Shown piece by piece: positions 1 through 11,523 of a stretch of 64,000 bases of DNA. Each line of letters begins with the position of its first letter. Positions within the stretch are counted from its first letter, which is position 1. Under the pieces are notes generated by a model that was not told the origin of the DNA, ran no database searches, and saw only the letters and a program-made list of their open reading frames with translations. Source of the DNA: Dactylellina haptotyla. Taxonomy: Eukaryota > Ascomycota > Orbiliomycetes > Orbiliales > Orbiliaceae. The stretch covers positions 3,348,001-3,412,000 of the forward strand of contig CM062385.1 of assembly GCA_031310005.1 (NCBI GenBank), written 5' to 3'. A program made the position numbers and the translations under genes.

Positions 1-582
1 AAAGGCTACATGAGAAACCCACCTGGCCGCGTGAATGTGCATCAGCACAAGTCAGTGTGACTAATTGATTCTTATTGGCTCCAGGGGCATTCCGAAGATC
101 AAATCTATACCAAGCTTCTGTGCCAAGCTCCTGCGGCTGAGAAAATTGGGCTGGTTCATGAACGCTAGTTTAAGGTTCAAGGTTAGATCGAGAATGGTCT
201 GCAAAACATGGCGTTTTCGTAATTTCCCATCCAGCCAAAATGGATGGATAATCGCGCTAACTTGTGGTTGCATTTTCCACTTTTTGGTCTTTCCATGCAC
301 CCAGACATGGTCTAAAGGGGACTCGTGATGAATAAAGGGCCAATATATAGGAGGTGCGCTGTTGCCTTTTCCAATATATATTCCGGTTTGCCACCACGTT
401 CCTTTCAGGCGCTTTCAGCTGAGGTGTCGCGTCGCTCAAGAAATTCTTGACCTGGGATTTCTAGTCATTCTTTTGCGCTACCTTGGCAGTATATATGAGT
501 CCTTGCCGTTTCAATACAATTCGATCTTTACTTTCTCCTCTCCTTACTCGGTCTTTGCTATATTAATATATTCCCTACCGAG
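1..582. other. gene-free stretch upstream of the first gene
   Basis: No reading frame here looks coding. AT-rich TATA-like runs near 342-350, 374-381 and 560-573 could belong to the promoter of the gene starting at 583. This is inferred from position only. Confidence 0.4.
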
Positions 583-1880
583 ATGTTTCTTTTAAAGGCG
601 TTGGCAGCCTTGGGGCTTGCCCAGGCCGCTTTTGCGGAAAGCTGCTGCAATGATAAATGTGGTAAGCCGGTTGGCTTGGCGAGATATGGTAGACGGGATT
701 GTTCTTCTATCCTTGTTACGTATATCACGCCTACAAGGTATGTATTTCTTATCTTGAATTAAAGTTCTCTGATGGGTACATGGTATTCTAACGGGTTAAA
801 CATTGCAGAACCACGACTGTCTACAGGAGTACTACCAAAACGGTCGCTTCAACTGTAGTGAGCAAAGTGACGGACACCAAGGCCGTCACAGTTACCACAA
901 TATTCTCCTTGACAAGGCAGAGTGTTTCCACGGATCTAGCCACGGTCACCGAGACCGACGTTGAGACCAATATCAGCACTGATACGGAAACAGCATTCTC
1001 TACAGTCACAGTTCCATACTCTGTTTCTGTCGTCGCACCGCCGAAAAAGCGTAGCAATTATTATAATACACCCTCCAAACCAGCCTATGCCAGCGCTTGC
1101 AACAGCTATCAGTACACTCGTGCCTGCTCCTGCCTGGATGTTAAACCCAGAACCGTCACTCTACCAGCCGTTGTGAAGACCGTCACACAAACCCGTTCCG
1201 CAACCAAAACCAACGTGGTAACCGTGACTAGCCACGCCGCAACCAAGACCCTCACCAATACTCTCTCCCAGACTGTCTACACTACAGTCGTCTCCGGCAC
1301 TACAGTTACAGCCACTGAAATTGTCACAGTGACCACTGAACTTGAAGCCACAGTCACCACAGTCGTCGTCGCAACCCAAACCGCAGGCCCACAACCCCCA
1401 GTATGCACAGGAACTGGCTTCTACTTCCAAACCAGCTCGCAGACCTACCAGGGCGCGAACGGCTTCCTTGGGTTCATCAACTCGATTGGTCAAGGAATCT
1501 ATCTGCGTGTCTTCTCTGGCGGTGGCAGCCCACTCACGGTGGATGGAAATGGTAATATCGTCAGCTACTATTCACCCACGGACATAAAAATGCTGGTTCT
1601 AGATTCCGGCCCTCCGCCTTATCAGCTTTGGTTTTCATCGGATCAAGCAAACGTTCATTATAATGTCAAGAACGACCCTGTGAGTTGCCAGCTTGGCGAT
1701 GCTCCGGATTTCCCAGTCAGCTGCAAGGGGCCGGATGGGAGCGCCTACTCCTTAGCTATCTGCCTAGACCCCGTTTATTTTGAGTGGGATGCTTGGATTT
1801 ATCAGCAGGGTAATGAAGCCTCGTTGGCGGGTAAGACTTGTGTTCTCAGTAGCACTGGTATCAAGGCGGTTTGTAGGTAA
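583..1880 (+). CDS. secreted Thr/Val-rich surface protein, two exons
   Basis: Exons 583-737 and 809-1880 join to 408 residues. The intron (738-808) has a GTATGT donor and a TTGCAG acceptor, and the frame is continuous across it. The first 18 residues are a clear signal peptide (AAFA before Glu-Ser-Cys-Cys). A Cys pair region follows, then about 150 residues of degenerate Thr-Val-Thr repeats resembling fungal mucin-like stalks, which are probably O-glycosylated. The C-terminal 150 residues form a separate domain that is Gly/Tyr rich with several cysteines and has no repeats. I do not recognise that domain. No GPI signal is visible, since the protein ends in a Cys-Arg without a hydrophobic tail, so it is probably secreted or covalently held in the wall. 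The ATG at 583 is the only start that yields the signal peptide. Specific function is unknown. Confidence 0.8.
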
Positions 1881-2214
1881 GCCGATTGGAGGTTTACGAA
1901 CGGGAAAAGCTTGATGGTTGTCAACTGAGCTGAGATATGCTTTGTGATACACTTCGTACACTACCAATGTAATAACAATACGAATACGTATTACTTCTTA
2001 TATTTAACTCTTCCTTATTTAAAATACCCTAAGTTTTTAGCTAGCCATAATGAAAATTTATAGCTTAACCCGTACAATTTCACAACAACCAACAACAACA
2101 ACTTTTGACTGTTTCCAACCTTTCAAAAATAGAACAAATAGAACCAAAAGTAAAAAGGGGACGACGTACGTTTCTCAAATACCATATCTAATCCCTCGTC
2201 ATGACTCTCTCTAT
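1881..2214. other. AT-rich spacer
   Basis: This is an AT-rich spacer between two apparently convergent genes. I see no gene or structured element. It probably holds the 3' ends of both transcripts. Confidence 0.4.
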
Positions 2215-2892
2215 TTATATCAGAACCAAAGAGACAACCCAACACTCCCCAGCCCCATCAAACACTCTAGTTGGACCTCTTACAATCTCAAGTCGCATGT
2301 CATCACATCCACCTCGCACGCTGCACCTCTCAAGCCAGGTCTCGATATCACGCCGTTGGATAACCACAGCACTTATTTCACACATCGGGCCCGCTGCTTC
2401 TTGAAGATAAGGGATATGTGAAAAGGTCAGTTGGATATCATAGTCTGCATTGTTGTGTAAATGGGTTATCTGTGATTCCGAACGAAGGGTTGGAGGTATC
2501 AAAGCGAGAGTTAGATGTGTTTGGGGGATACCTTGCCGCGGCGGGCGTTGCACGGTCATGGTTGAGCATGAAACCGGGTATAACAGTGATATCCGATTAT
2601 CTATATATTCGTTGTGAGATATGGTGAATGTCATGTCGCACGATTCGGCTTTGACAGGGTAGGTAACCGAGCTGCCCGCCCTTCGTTGTAAATATAGGAA
2701 GACAGAAACGGCATCCCGAACCAGATAGTTCAAATAGCGGTTTTGCGGGGAGAGCGTGCCGAAGCAGGAGGTTCCAAGACGATATAGGTATACATCACGA
2801 TACGATTCGCGGACAAAGATTTTGGATATAACGTTACTCAGTCCCTTGGCCCGTTTCTCTAGGAAAGCCGTTTCGTTGACTATTGTTCCCAT
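2215..2892 (-). CDS. possible hypothetical protein, 225 codons
   Basis: There is an open frame of 225 codons starting at an ATG at 2892 on the minus strand. The N-terminal half has mixed composition with several Tyr/Arg residues, and the C-terminal part is Cys/Arg/Val rich. A stretch in the second half begins with GTATCC (near 2531), contains a CTGAC branch-like site and ends in TTCAAG (near 2404). It might be an intron rather than coding sequence. I recognise no domain. The length of the frame is the main support, and codon usage could not be measured. Confidence 0.35.
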   Translation of the reverse strand: MGTIVNETAFLEKRAKGLSNVISKIFVRESYRDVYLYRLGTSCFGTLSPQNRYLNYLVRDAVSVFLYLQRRAGSSVTYPVKAESCDMTFTISHNEYIDNRISLLYPVSCSTMTVQRPPRQGIPQTHLTLALIPPTLRSESQITHLHNNADYDIQLTFSHIPYLQEAAGPMCEISAVVIQRRDIETWLERCSVRGGCDDMRLEIVRGPTRVFDGAGECWVVSLVLI

Positions 2893-3612
2893 TGATATTT
2901 CGTAGACACTGTGATTGAATCTAGGTTTTCTCTACTCAAGTACAGTTGCGTAAGCGTACAAATTAGAGCATACTAGCACTGCATGATGTTGAAACGCCTA
3001 TACGACGCAAAAGATAATTCACGGTATGGAAACTTCAGAGCGGTATTGATAGTGGGGTTCTAGATCGTATTCGATTTCAGGTACTCAAGTTTGCCTTGCT
3101 CAAACTTGCGGGTAAATTCGCGAACATGCGCATTGAAGTGTCTATTTTGACACGAAGACTCTGTCAGCCAGGCGTGTTCTCGAACGCCGACAATTTTTTA
3201 GTCTGTATATTTCACAATGTCCTCCAATTCTTAATCAGGCATAATATGGTCACTTTTCCTGCAAATTTTGAAAGAACTTCAGTGCAAGCCTCAGAATACA
3301 CTACAGACGCGCCTAGGTTAGCTCTTTTGGTGAATTGGTTTCGATGATTTTTTATCAACAGTATTCAGACCTCGATGATCGACAAGCGAGAATTTCGTGA
3401 TCGTCAACAGATATAATGAACAATACAAGTGATTCTATCTCAAAGAGCCTCCGGAGACCCGAACGGACCAATGCAGTATAAATATGATGGAAATTCGGGG
3501 GACCAACAGCCCTTCTCGGGCTATCCCTCTTTACCAACCTGGGCACACACTAACGACCTCAGAATACCAAGATTCCCCAGAGTTCCCAAATAGGAATAAG
3601 AAATAATTCAGC
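2893..3612. other. gene-free stretch
   Basis: Only short overlapping frames occur here and none has protein-like composition. It probably holds the divergent promoters of the possible minus-strand gene and the KP4-like gene. Confidence 0.35.
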
Positions 3613-4147
3613 ATGCGTCTTACATTAGGCCTCGTTCTCTCGATAGCAGTTTTAATTCTTGCCACCCCGGCCATTTATAACACGGATGTACTACTGCCTA
3701 GGTCGCTCCAAGACGACGACGCCCCAAGTACAATCGACTGCAAAGGATCTGGATTATGTCTTATGCTTGACCGTTACGCTTGTAAGAAAGCTGTAAGAAT
3801 GGGATTCAAAAATACAACCACATATTATGACGAGACGAGATCGTGGAAGAAGGGTCAATTGGCGTACTGTCTCGCTCTGTTTACCTGCGACGACCAGGAA
3901 GAATACAAGCAGGGCAAGACCGGGGCAGAAATAAAAGCGAAGTAAGTTTCGAAGGCTCTTGAACGTAGATCTGTAGAGAGACTACGCGCAGCTACGGCTA
4001 TTGAACGTACCACTAATTTTTTTCTTTCTTACTTTCGGCAGGTTTCGGGGACTTCGGTCTGAATGCGTTGCATGCGGCTCAAACCGGTGGGAGAACTCAA
4101 CATGCAGGGTTACCTTTAACTATTGTTCGACGAATTGCGACGGTTAA
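3613..4147 (+). CDS. small secreted cysteine-rich protein, KP4 killer-toxin-like, two exons
   Basis: Exons 3613-3941 and 4042-4147 join to 144 residues. The intron 3942-4041 has a GTAAGT donor and a TCGGCAG acceptor. The N-terminus is a hydrophobic signal peptide of about 17-20 residues. The mature part has ten cysteines, which would make five disulphides. Their layout matches the KP4 family: an early Asp-Cys-Lys-Gly-Ser-Gly-x-Cys motif, a central Tyr-Cys...Thr-Cys pair, a Cys-x-x-Cys-Gly-Ser motif, and a terminal Phe-Asn-Tyr-Cys region. KP4 members are secreted and many inhibit calcium channels of competing fungi or plants. Whether this copy is toxic cannot be told from sequence. The reading frame is intact. 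The family call rests on the cysteine pattern and motif order rather than on an alignment. Confidence 0.75.
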
Positions 4148-4536
4148 TGCAAGTGAATCTTAGATCAATATCGCTCTTTAAAGGCGTTGTAAATACTAGG
4201 ATTCGAGAATTTAGCTATTCATTTGTCAATTTGAAGCTCTATAGCTATAGGCCGCTCGAACATCGCAGCAGTTTGTGGTGCTTTTGTGTTGCGTGTGATT
4301 ATTTTGGAGACCCGAACTGCCGAATGTAACCGCGGCGTCTACACGCAAAAATGCGAAAGGAATATTGATATTATTAATGAGACGGTGCTATTTCCGATTG
4401 CATAATAGCTTCTTGTCTCAGCTTGTCCTAACTGCAAAGTATAAATTGCGGGGGGCGTCAGCTAGTCCGACGTGTCAACTACGATCCCCCTCGTATTTAA
4501 ATATCTCCCATTGAATATCATCAATAATATTTCGCA

Positions 4537-4931
4537 ATGACGGTCATCAAGAGAGTTACCCTGTTCAAGATCCCGGACGAGTCGCATCAAGATGTTATCC
4601 TCGAGCAATACAAGAAGATGGAGCACGACGCCGTCAAGGTGAGTTACGAAACAAGCATTCCGAAACCAGTACAATTGGCCTCCAAACCTGCTCACAACTA
4701 CGTTCGAAACAGGACGGCAAGCCGTATATTCTCTCCCTCAGTGCTGGCAAGACCAAGGACGACCAGCGACGGAAGGGCTACACCCTGTGTGCCCTCAGCA
4801 CGTTCGCAAGCGTGGATGATATGAAGTACTATGACACCGATTGCGAGGCACACAAGGCTTTGAAAGCGGTTGTAGCTACCGGCAGGATTGAAGAGATGCC
4901 GCTGACCGTCTTCATGGAGGTTGAGGGATGA
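4537..4931 (+). CDS. Dabb-domain (dimeric alpha-beta barrel) protein, two exons
   Basis: Exons 4537-4638 and 4713-4931 join to 106 residues. The intron 4639-4712 has a GTGAGT donor and an AACAG acceptor. The start has the typical Dabb opening (Val-Lys-Arg-Val-Thr-Leu-Phe-Lys-Ile), with a central Lys-Gly-Tyr-Thr...Ala-Leu-Ser-Thr-Phe segment and a Tyr-Tyr-Asp-Thr-Asp-Cys-Glu-Ala-His-Lys motif. The latter resembles the conserved His-containing strand of stress-responsive A/B-barrel proteins. The length is what the family normally has. Such proteins form small cytosolic dimers, and their fungal roles are mostly undefined (stress response or polyketide tailoring). No biosynthetic neighbours are present, so a tailoring role is not supported here. 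Confidence 0.75.
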
Positions 4932-5457
4932 GGTTTTTGAGTGTGTATATAGATATCAATACATATATAACCCGAACACAATGAGATACTCATCTTGGTG
5001 CCAGCCCATTATCCTTGAAACCAGATATGTTATTCCGCTATCTCAATTGCCATATTCCCGTAGACCCTGCTCCCAATCTGCAGATTGCCCCGAGGCCCCT
5101 CCGAGATGCGACTCGTGCATGTTTGCTGATTGGCTAAGACGTGCTCGCTTTGCTATTTTCGGCTTAGAGCTTCGAGGCCGGAGTGGGCCCTGTTCGGACT
5201 CAAACCAGAAATTTCCCAGTGCGGGAAGCGAAGAGCTCCAGTCTGGCCCCATGCGATTGCCTGCGATGCCGGGCGGCCGTATCCATCACCATCGCCTGTA
5301 GACATCTCCGCCGCCTTTTTTTCGACTTTTTCTCGCTCATTTTTGAAGGAGGTTGTAACCGCGATGCTCTGACCGGCATATCTTTTTTTTTTTGTTTTGC
5401 TCGGAACCTCGTTTAGACGGACAAGCGCGTTGGACGACGAGACTCGATTCGACCGCG
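4932..5457. other. intergenic region, likely promoter of the transporter gene
   Basis: Overlapping frames on both strands look like shadows. A T-rich run at 5386-5394 lies about 65 nt before the transporter start. No other structure is evident. Confidence 0.35.
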
Positions 5458-7962
5458 ATGGAGCCCGAACTCCAAAAGTTTCGCCAAAGGCACGCGCATA
5501 CCGCTGCCTCGGAGGGCCCACACGAAGACGCCCTCTCAATCAGGTCCTCGCACTCCAGAGCCGCAGACCCCGAAACAATCGAGAAGACTACCTCCCGGCG
5601 GTCGGACACTCATGCGCACTTCTCCAATGGCGCGGGCGCGGGCGACGATGGCGACCGTGGCGACGACAACCGAATAACTCGCGAAAAGACGCAGGAGAGC
5701 GTTTACGAACCCAGGAACCCTTATACCTACGTAGGCGCCCGAGGATGGAGACAGTATCGTGCCCTGCGGCCGTTTCGGGGAATCTATCACGATATCAAGC
5801 GCCGGCTACCATACTACCCCAGCGACTTCACCGATGCGTTCACTTATCGAGCCCTTGCGAGTACTATTCGGATATACTTTGTCAAGTCAGTTGTTTCTTT
5901 CACACTAATGAGGCGGTGGATTAGTGGAGCTAATGCCAGCATATAGCTTACTGCCAGCGTTGGCGTACACGCTCGATATGTACCGCCGAACCGGCCATTT
6001 CTACGGTATCAACGAAGGGCTTCTGTCATCAGCGCTTGCCGCAGCCGTCTTTGGCTTGCTCAGCGCGCAGCCTATCACAATTGTCGGGTAGGCAAAATGA
6101 ACACCCTCATCTCTATAGAGTACTTATATTGACGCGGGTATAGAGTCACAGGTACACTATTCAATTCTACGGAGCTAGTCTCCTCCAACCTTTCCTGGGA
6201 GCTAAATTAACCCGATCCAGGTCTGATATCGCTTTTCAACTACACGATATACAAAATCATCACACCTTATGACGCTACGATATACCCGCAGTTCATGGCC
6301 TGGACCGGAATATGGACCGCAATCTTCCATTGGCTTATTTCAATCACAAATCTGTGTGATTACATGCGCTATGTCACGGATTTCTCCAGCGAGACTTTCG
6401 GCATGTACGTCGGGATCGTCTACTTGAGTATGTGAATACCTTTTAGCCGTTGGCAGATTTATACGATCCCGTCTAACGATGAAACACAGTCAAGGGTGTC
6501 GAGGAACTGGTAGCGGAGTTTGACGGCAGCAACGCCGGCGGGTTCATGGGCATCGTCGTCGCAATGCTGTACTTTGGATCGGTATACACCCTTGAGAAAT
6601 TTGGATCCGGCTTGTTCTTCAACCCTACGGTTCGCGGGTTCGTAGCTGATTACGCATATCCGGTAAGATTCGGGCCCTGCTTACTCTCGTAAATGTATAC
6701 AACAAATACGAGCTAATTTTATTCTTGCAGATCGCCACCGTCTTCTGGGTTGGTTTCTGTCACATACCCGGAAATCTGAAGGATACGAACATTCAACTGC
6801 TTCCCATAACACAAGCTTTCCGTCCTTCTACGGATCGAGACTGGGTGGTAAGTATATCGGTGCTACCGTTTATTTATTATTCCATTGACGGTGCTGATAC
6901 TTTTTTTATTTTTATATTAGATCGACTTTTGGAATCTCGAGACAAAATGGGTGTTTGCAGCTATGCCCTTTGGGTTTTTGATCACCCTCCTCTTCTATTA
7001 CGATCATGTAAGCTTTTAATTTCCGGCTTCCGTACTACTACGATCGCTTCTAACCGGTTTGTTTCAACAACAGAATGTTAGCAGTCTGACCGCCCAGGCG
7101 AAACAATACCCACTCAAGAAGCCTGGTGGGTTCCACTGGGACTTCTTCCTGTTGGGATGTACATCGTTTGTGTCAGCGGTCATCGGTGTACCTCTGCCCA
7201 ATGGCCTCGTACCACAGGCTCCGGTACACACGGATTCGCTATGTGTGTACCAAACCGATCTACAAGTGATCAGAACGGAAGATATCGAAGGCGAGGAAAT
7301 TAGAAGACCTAAAGTACGGATCTTGAAGGTAGTCGAACAGAGGGTTACCCATGTTGTCATGGCGCTGCTCCTGTTCGGTACCATGTCCCGGCCGTTACTG
7401 GTAGTTTTAGGAACCATGCCTCGTACAATTTTCGCAGGAGTCTTCTTGACCGTTGGGGTATGTCCAAAACCAAATACTAAAAAAGCCATCACTTCAAATT
7501 ACATGCTAACAAAGTTTTATATTACAGTGGGGCTCGATCGAAGGAAACGGGATAACCCACAAGCTCGTCCACCTCCTCAGCGAAAGTCGGTTCCGGCCGC
7601 CCGACGATCCATTACACAAAGTACCATCTAAGAAAATCGCACTATACATCTTCCTGCAACTCATATCCGTCGCTATCTGCGTGGCTATCTCGCAAACAGT
7701 TGCGGCGGTTGGGTTCCCGGTACTGATCTGTGCCCTTATCCCCCTTAGATGGGTTTATTTCAAACGGTGGTTTACAGAAGCAGAACTTAGTTCCATGGAT
7801 GCGCTGACGGCCGATAACCCGGTCGTGCTCGCCAGCTTTGGAGGCCGGCCGGAAGGGAATGGCGGCATGGCGAGCGGTTTGTCAAGGGTGGAGAGTGCAA
7901 GAGATTATAAAGAAAGACATGGCGGTGCTCAGAGACAGCGAGCTGGCAGTTTCCATGTTTAG
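5458..7962 (+). CDS. BOR1: BOR1-type bicarbonate/borate transporter, nine exons
   Basis: The exons are 5458-5885, 5947-6087, 6144-6151, 6221-6427, 6490-6662, 6731-6847, 6921-7007, 7074-7457 and 7528-7962, giving 659 residues. The protein is an SLC4-like anion transporter expected in the plasma membrane as a borate exporter. The N-terminal ~100 residues are hydrophilic. The membrane part starts with a Tyr-Pro-Ser-Asp-Phe-Thr-Asp-Ala segment. Family motifs follow in order: Leu-Leu-Pro-Ala-Leu-Ala, Gln-Pro-Ile-Thr-Ile-Val-Gly-Val-Thr-Gly, Asp-Phe-Ser-Ser-Glu-Thr-Phe-Gly and Gly-Val-Pro-Leu-Pro-Asn-Gly-Leu-Val-Pro-Gln-Ala-Pro. The late Gln-Arg-Val-Thr-His segment is also typical. Exon 3 is only 8 nt and restores the Val-Gly-Val-Thr-Gly motif exactly. 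All junctions keep frame and all introns are 53-73 nt or similar. Length is somewhat greater than yeast Bor1. Confidence 0.92.
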
Positions 7963-8218
7963 AACAACTGGGCAACACCAGCGTCTAGCAACGAGACTGG
8001 TTTAGACTTTCCGCACGATAGACGTTACTAAAGTATCATGATAGATGAGATGATAGAGATCTAGAATAGATTTGGCATTTGCTTTATATACAATACGACA
8101 TCACTGATATTTAATGATATAAATTTTCAAATCTTTTCAAAATAATATATAATTTGTGGAACTAGTACGGCCTCTAGCCATGGCCTTGCGATACAACAAT
8201 ATAATCTAGTGAAATGAG

Positions 8219-9164
8219 CTAAGCGCTGTCATCCATCATACCCACCGGACGCTGCCCCTTTCGTATCGTGCTGTCCATCTGCCTTGGCAATTCAGTTTGG
8301 ACATAAAAACTCCTCACTCTACGAGGTCTCTTTAAAGTCGTACCAGCAGGACCGGAAAGATCATACACTCTGTGCGCATTATTCAATTTTGCATCAAAGG
8401 CGGTTCCCTTGGTATCCGTGCCGGCCTCTGGAGTGAGGCTTTCACAAACTGTATCGTTATAGAGATATAGATCGAACCCTTTTTGGTTAACAACGCCTTC
8501 ATGGAAGTTGTACTCGATGAGTTGGTCGGAGACCTCGGACGGATCACGGGAGCCGGAAAGGTACTGGCTATCGACGAACTATTCATGTGTGTGATTTTGA
8601 AAATTAGTAATCATGGGTTCGGAAAGGTAAAAAGGAAAGAAAGTTCATGGGTATCCTGTAAAAGAAATATTCGTATGTGCCGTTCTTTCCCTACCGCTCG
8701 TGTTCATAAATTGTCAGGGTTCATTCCATTTGCAATTTGAGGAACATTATTGAGTGGAATGGGATGTTTCGTATAAATTACTTAAACAAAAAGAAACGAA
8801 AACAAGCAATACTACTTCGCATAGGAGCGCGACAAGACTATCACAGAGTATTACTTACGTTTTTCTACGAAAAGCAGAAGGATTTCCATTCAGCATATTC
8901 CTCGTTTAACGCCTTAGATTCTAGAGCATCAGTAACTAAGTAACTTACATTTGCAGCAGTCCAAGTATCTACACATTCGTTAGTATGCGTTGGAATTCCT
9001 TTCAGTCGCATAGTCTGGTTCGTCGCAATTTGTTCATAAGTTTCCGACCGAGTAGAATTGCCCGAATCGCCGGAGAACGTGAGCTCGAGCATCCACGGCC
9101 TCACGACGGATATTGAAATGAGCAGCGGTATTAGAGATCGGCGGCGAATGTTGAGATTCCTCAT
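8219..9164 (-). CDS. hypothetical secretory or membrane-anchored protein
   Basis: The first exon is 9164-8949 on the minus strand (72 codons, ending at a GTAAGT donor). The last exon is 8578-8219 (an open stretch of 119 codons plus TAG, preceded by a TTACTAAT branch site and AATAG). Both boundaries are phase 0, so they can join directly across a 370-nt intron to give 191 residues. That is long for this window, and a tiny internal exon is possible. The N-terminus has Arg-rich residues followed by a hydrophobic stretch at about 10-25 (signal peptide or anchor). Several Asn-x-Ser/Thr sites and two cysteines (about 64 and 120) follow, and the C-terminal tail is basic. I recognise no domain. It is divergent from the secretory gene at 9551, with which it may share a promoter. 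Confidence 0.6.
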
Positions 9165-9550
9165 GGCAGCCCGGTGATCATGATCCTTGTCTCAACGGCT
9201 TCGCGAAATTGCAACAGCGAGGATTCCAAAACTTGTGTTGTTCGGTCGTCGCTTTTGTGGATTCGAATTCAGCCTTACTCAAACCTGCCTGGCGAGCCGG
9301 TTTGATCCAAATATGACATTAATGACTTGTAGAAGTAGTCTAGTTTGTCTTGGTGATCACGTTAATAAGAGCTATATGCTATTCTACTTTACGATACATT
9401 GCCCTAGAAGTTAATGCTCAAACTACCTCGTCGTAGAGGAATACCATGCATGGCCATGCGATGTTCGCGAGAGCCATGCAGGTATGAAGAATAATTCAGG
9501 ATGTCTTTGGTTTCCATTTGGTAATCACTTGAAGTACTGCAAATATCGCT
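9165..9550. other. divergent promoter region
   Basis: This is a 386-nt spacer between two divergently oriented secretory genes. No coding frame is convincing. An imperfect palindrome (CATGCATGGCCATGCGATG) lies around 9447-9465. Confidence 0.4.
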
Positions 9551-11523
9551 ATGAGGTCCGAATTGTTGATGCTTGCTGGCCTATTAGGGCTCGCGAGTTC
9601 TCGATACCTCCCTCCAGACGCTTCATCCAACCATGGGACTTTGGTCAGACGACAGATGGAAAGTACCGGTGGCGGTGGTGCTGGTAGCAATAATCCATTC
9701 TTACCTATGCCCGCACAATTGAACATCAACCTCGGTGAAAATGAAGCTGCCGATAGTGGGGGCGAAGATGGACAGGGAACCCCGCGATTCACCGGGTCCG
9801 ATGATAGTGGCGAGGCTGATAGTGGCGATAATATCCCAGCCTTCGCGGGGACAGGCTTAGGTACCGCGTTAGACCGACTCGACTTATCCCAACTCCAACA
9901 ACAAAGCCCTAATGCAATCCTCCCAGCTGACACTACATCCGAAATCCAAGGTGGTGGCCAAAACGTTGTCTCGGAGCAAATCCAGGTCTCAGAGGATATT
10001 ATCGAGCAGCCGGAACCTAATGGTGAGCCAGTTTATGCAGATTTCGATGCAGACCAGAACGAGCCAGACTGGGCTGCTTTCCCGTGGCTGAGACGGAATC
10101 CGTATTGGGGAGTTCCGCCTCAAGCTCAAGTCTCTGTGCCGTCGGGACCTCAACGTATCCGTCGTCCAGCAGACCAGCCCAAGCGAGACAAAAATGGAAG
10201 ACGTATGGGCTGGATACTCAACGAGATGGAGTGGTTTCCTGATGGAACAACTAGACCGGTCCATCCCTTCTGGGGGGTTATTGAACCCGGGCACGAGGTT
10301 GCAGAAGACCTCGATTATTTGGACGACGATACGCCACCTGCATCAGAGGCTTCTGAAACGGGTGATATCAACGACCAAATAAGATCCTTAAGTGAGACTA
10401 TTTAGCGAGCTCGCGGATGGATCGTGTTGTTAATTATAAACTACGGTTTTGGCTAACAAATAACACCAATTGAATATAGTGTTCGACGATATAGTAGAAA
10501 ATGTACCAGCTGAGATTGTCCAAGACGGATCACAGGGCTCCCAAAAGTCCCAATCCGGGTCGGTGTATTCCGATGAAGAAGGGCGAGATCGATTCTATTC
10601 GCTGTCAGCTCCAACACTTGAGCAAGAGATTTTGATGAACAAAGCTGCAGCTGAAGCGGAGGCATATCGGCGACAAGCTACTCAAGCTGCACTCCAGAAT
10701 ATCGATGAGAATGATGAGTTCGTGGCGGATAGCCAAGAAAGAGAAGGCTCCATAATTTCCTCTAACGGAGCAGCTGTTGGCGAGTCCTCCGATGAGTTTA
10801 TCGAAAATGTACTGGAAACAGCGGGAGATATATCTTTGAATGAGCTACCGGAAGAACCGGCATCAGGTATCAACATCGCCGCATCTATCGACCCTAAATA
10901 CGTGGAGAAGCAGATAGCATCATTGAATGAACTCTCGAAACCCCGTCGCCCAAGAATCGCGGAGGTAATCGAAGAACAAAAATTTAATGCGGCTCCACAG
11001 CTTGGAAACCAACAAGCGGCAAGCGAGAAGGCCAAGGATATCTGGTATAGTGACGAGCCGATGGATCTGATCCAAACGTACGGTGGGTACGCGGGTACCA
11101 AAGTAGCTCCAGAAGATACCCAGAATAAGCCCAAAGGAAGAATTAGTAGATTTGCGAGCTATCTCACATCCATCCCGAAAAAGGCGGGACGGACGGTTAT
11201 AGATACCGTTAGAGGCAGAAGTCGCAATAAGCCATCCACACCTCAAGCCAATACTAATGCGGCTCCGACTCGAGATCTCAGCCCGTGGGGCCCGTACAAT
11301 GATCATCCTGTCACGACGGATACATATAATGCCCCATTAATCGATTTTGGCGAAGTTGAAGAAGATATCGATAAAGGACGGGATAGACTACCGGTAGGCT
11401 GTTTTGTCTATTTTGCCGTCCTTTTCAGTTTCTTTGATCTTTTGTTTTTTTTTGTACAAATTGCACATTAATAATTGTTCCGAGAACTAACGAGTCACGA
11501 TACAGAGTAATTATTATTATTGA
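9551..11523 (+). CDS. acidic secreted protein of unknown function, three exons
   Basis: Exons 9551-10391, 10480-11393 and 11506-11523 join to 590 residues. The first intron has a GTGAGA donor and ATATAG acceptor. The second has GTAGGC, a CTAAC branch site and a TACAG acceptor, and the last exon codes only five residues. The N-terminus is a signal peptide (about 17 residues, ending Ala-Ser-Ser). The protein is rich in Asp, Glu, Gly and Ser. A Trp-rich patch near residues 175-190 (Trp-Ala-Ala-Phe-Pro-Trp-Leu-Arg) and another near 240 (Phe-Trp-Gly-Val-Ile-Glu-Pro-Gly) are the most structured-looking parts. The C-terminal third has basic patches. I recognise no domain. It is likely secreted and largely disordered. 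If the second intron is not used, translation runs to 11471 with a hydrophobic tail instead. Confidence 0.7.

Noticed and set aside
1161-1493. Minus-strand Gly/Cys-rich frame
   Set aside because: It is the shadow of Thr/Val repeat codons in the secreted protein at 583-1880.
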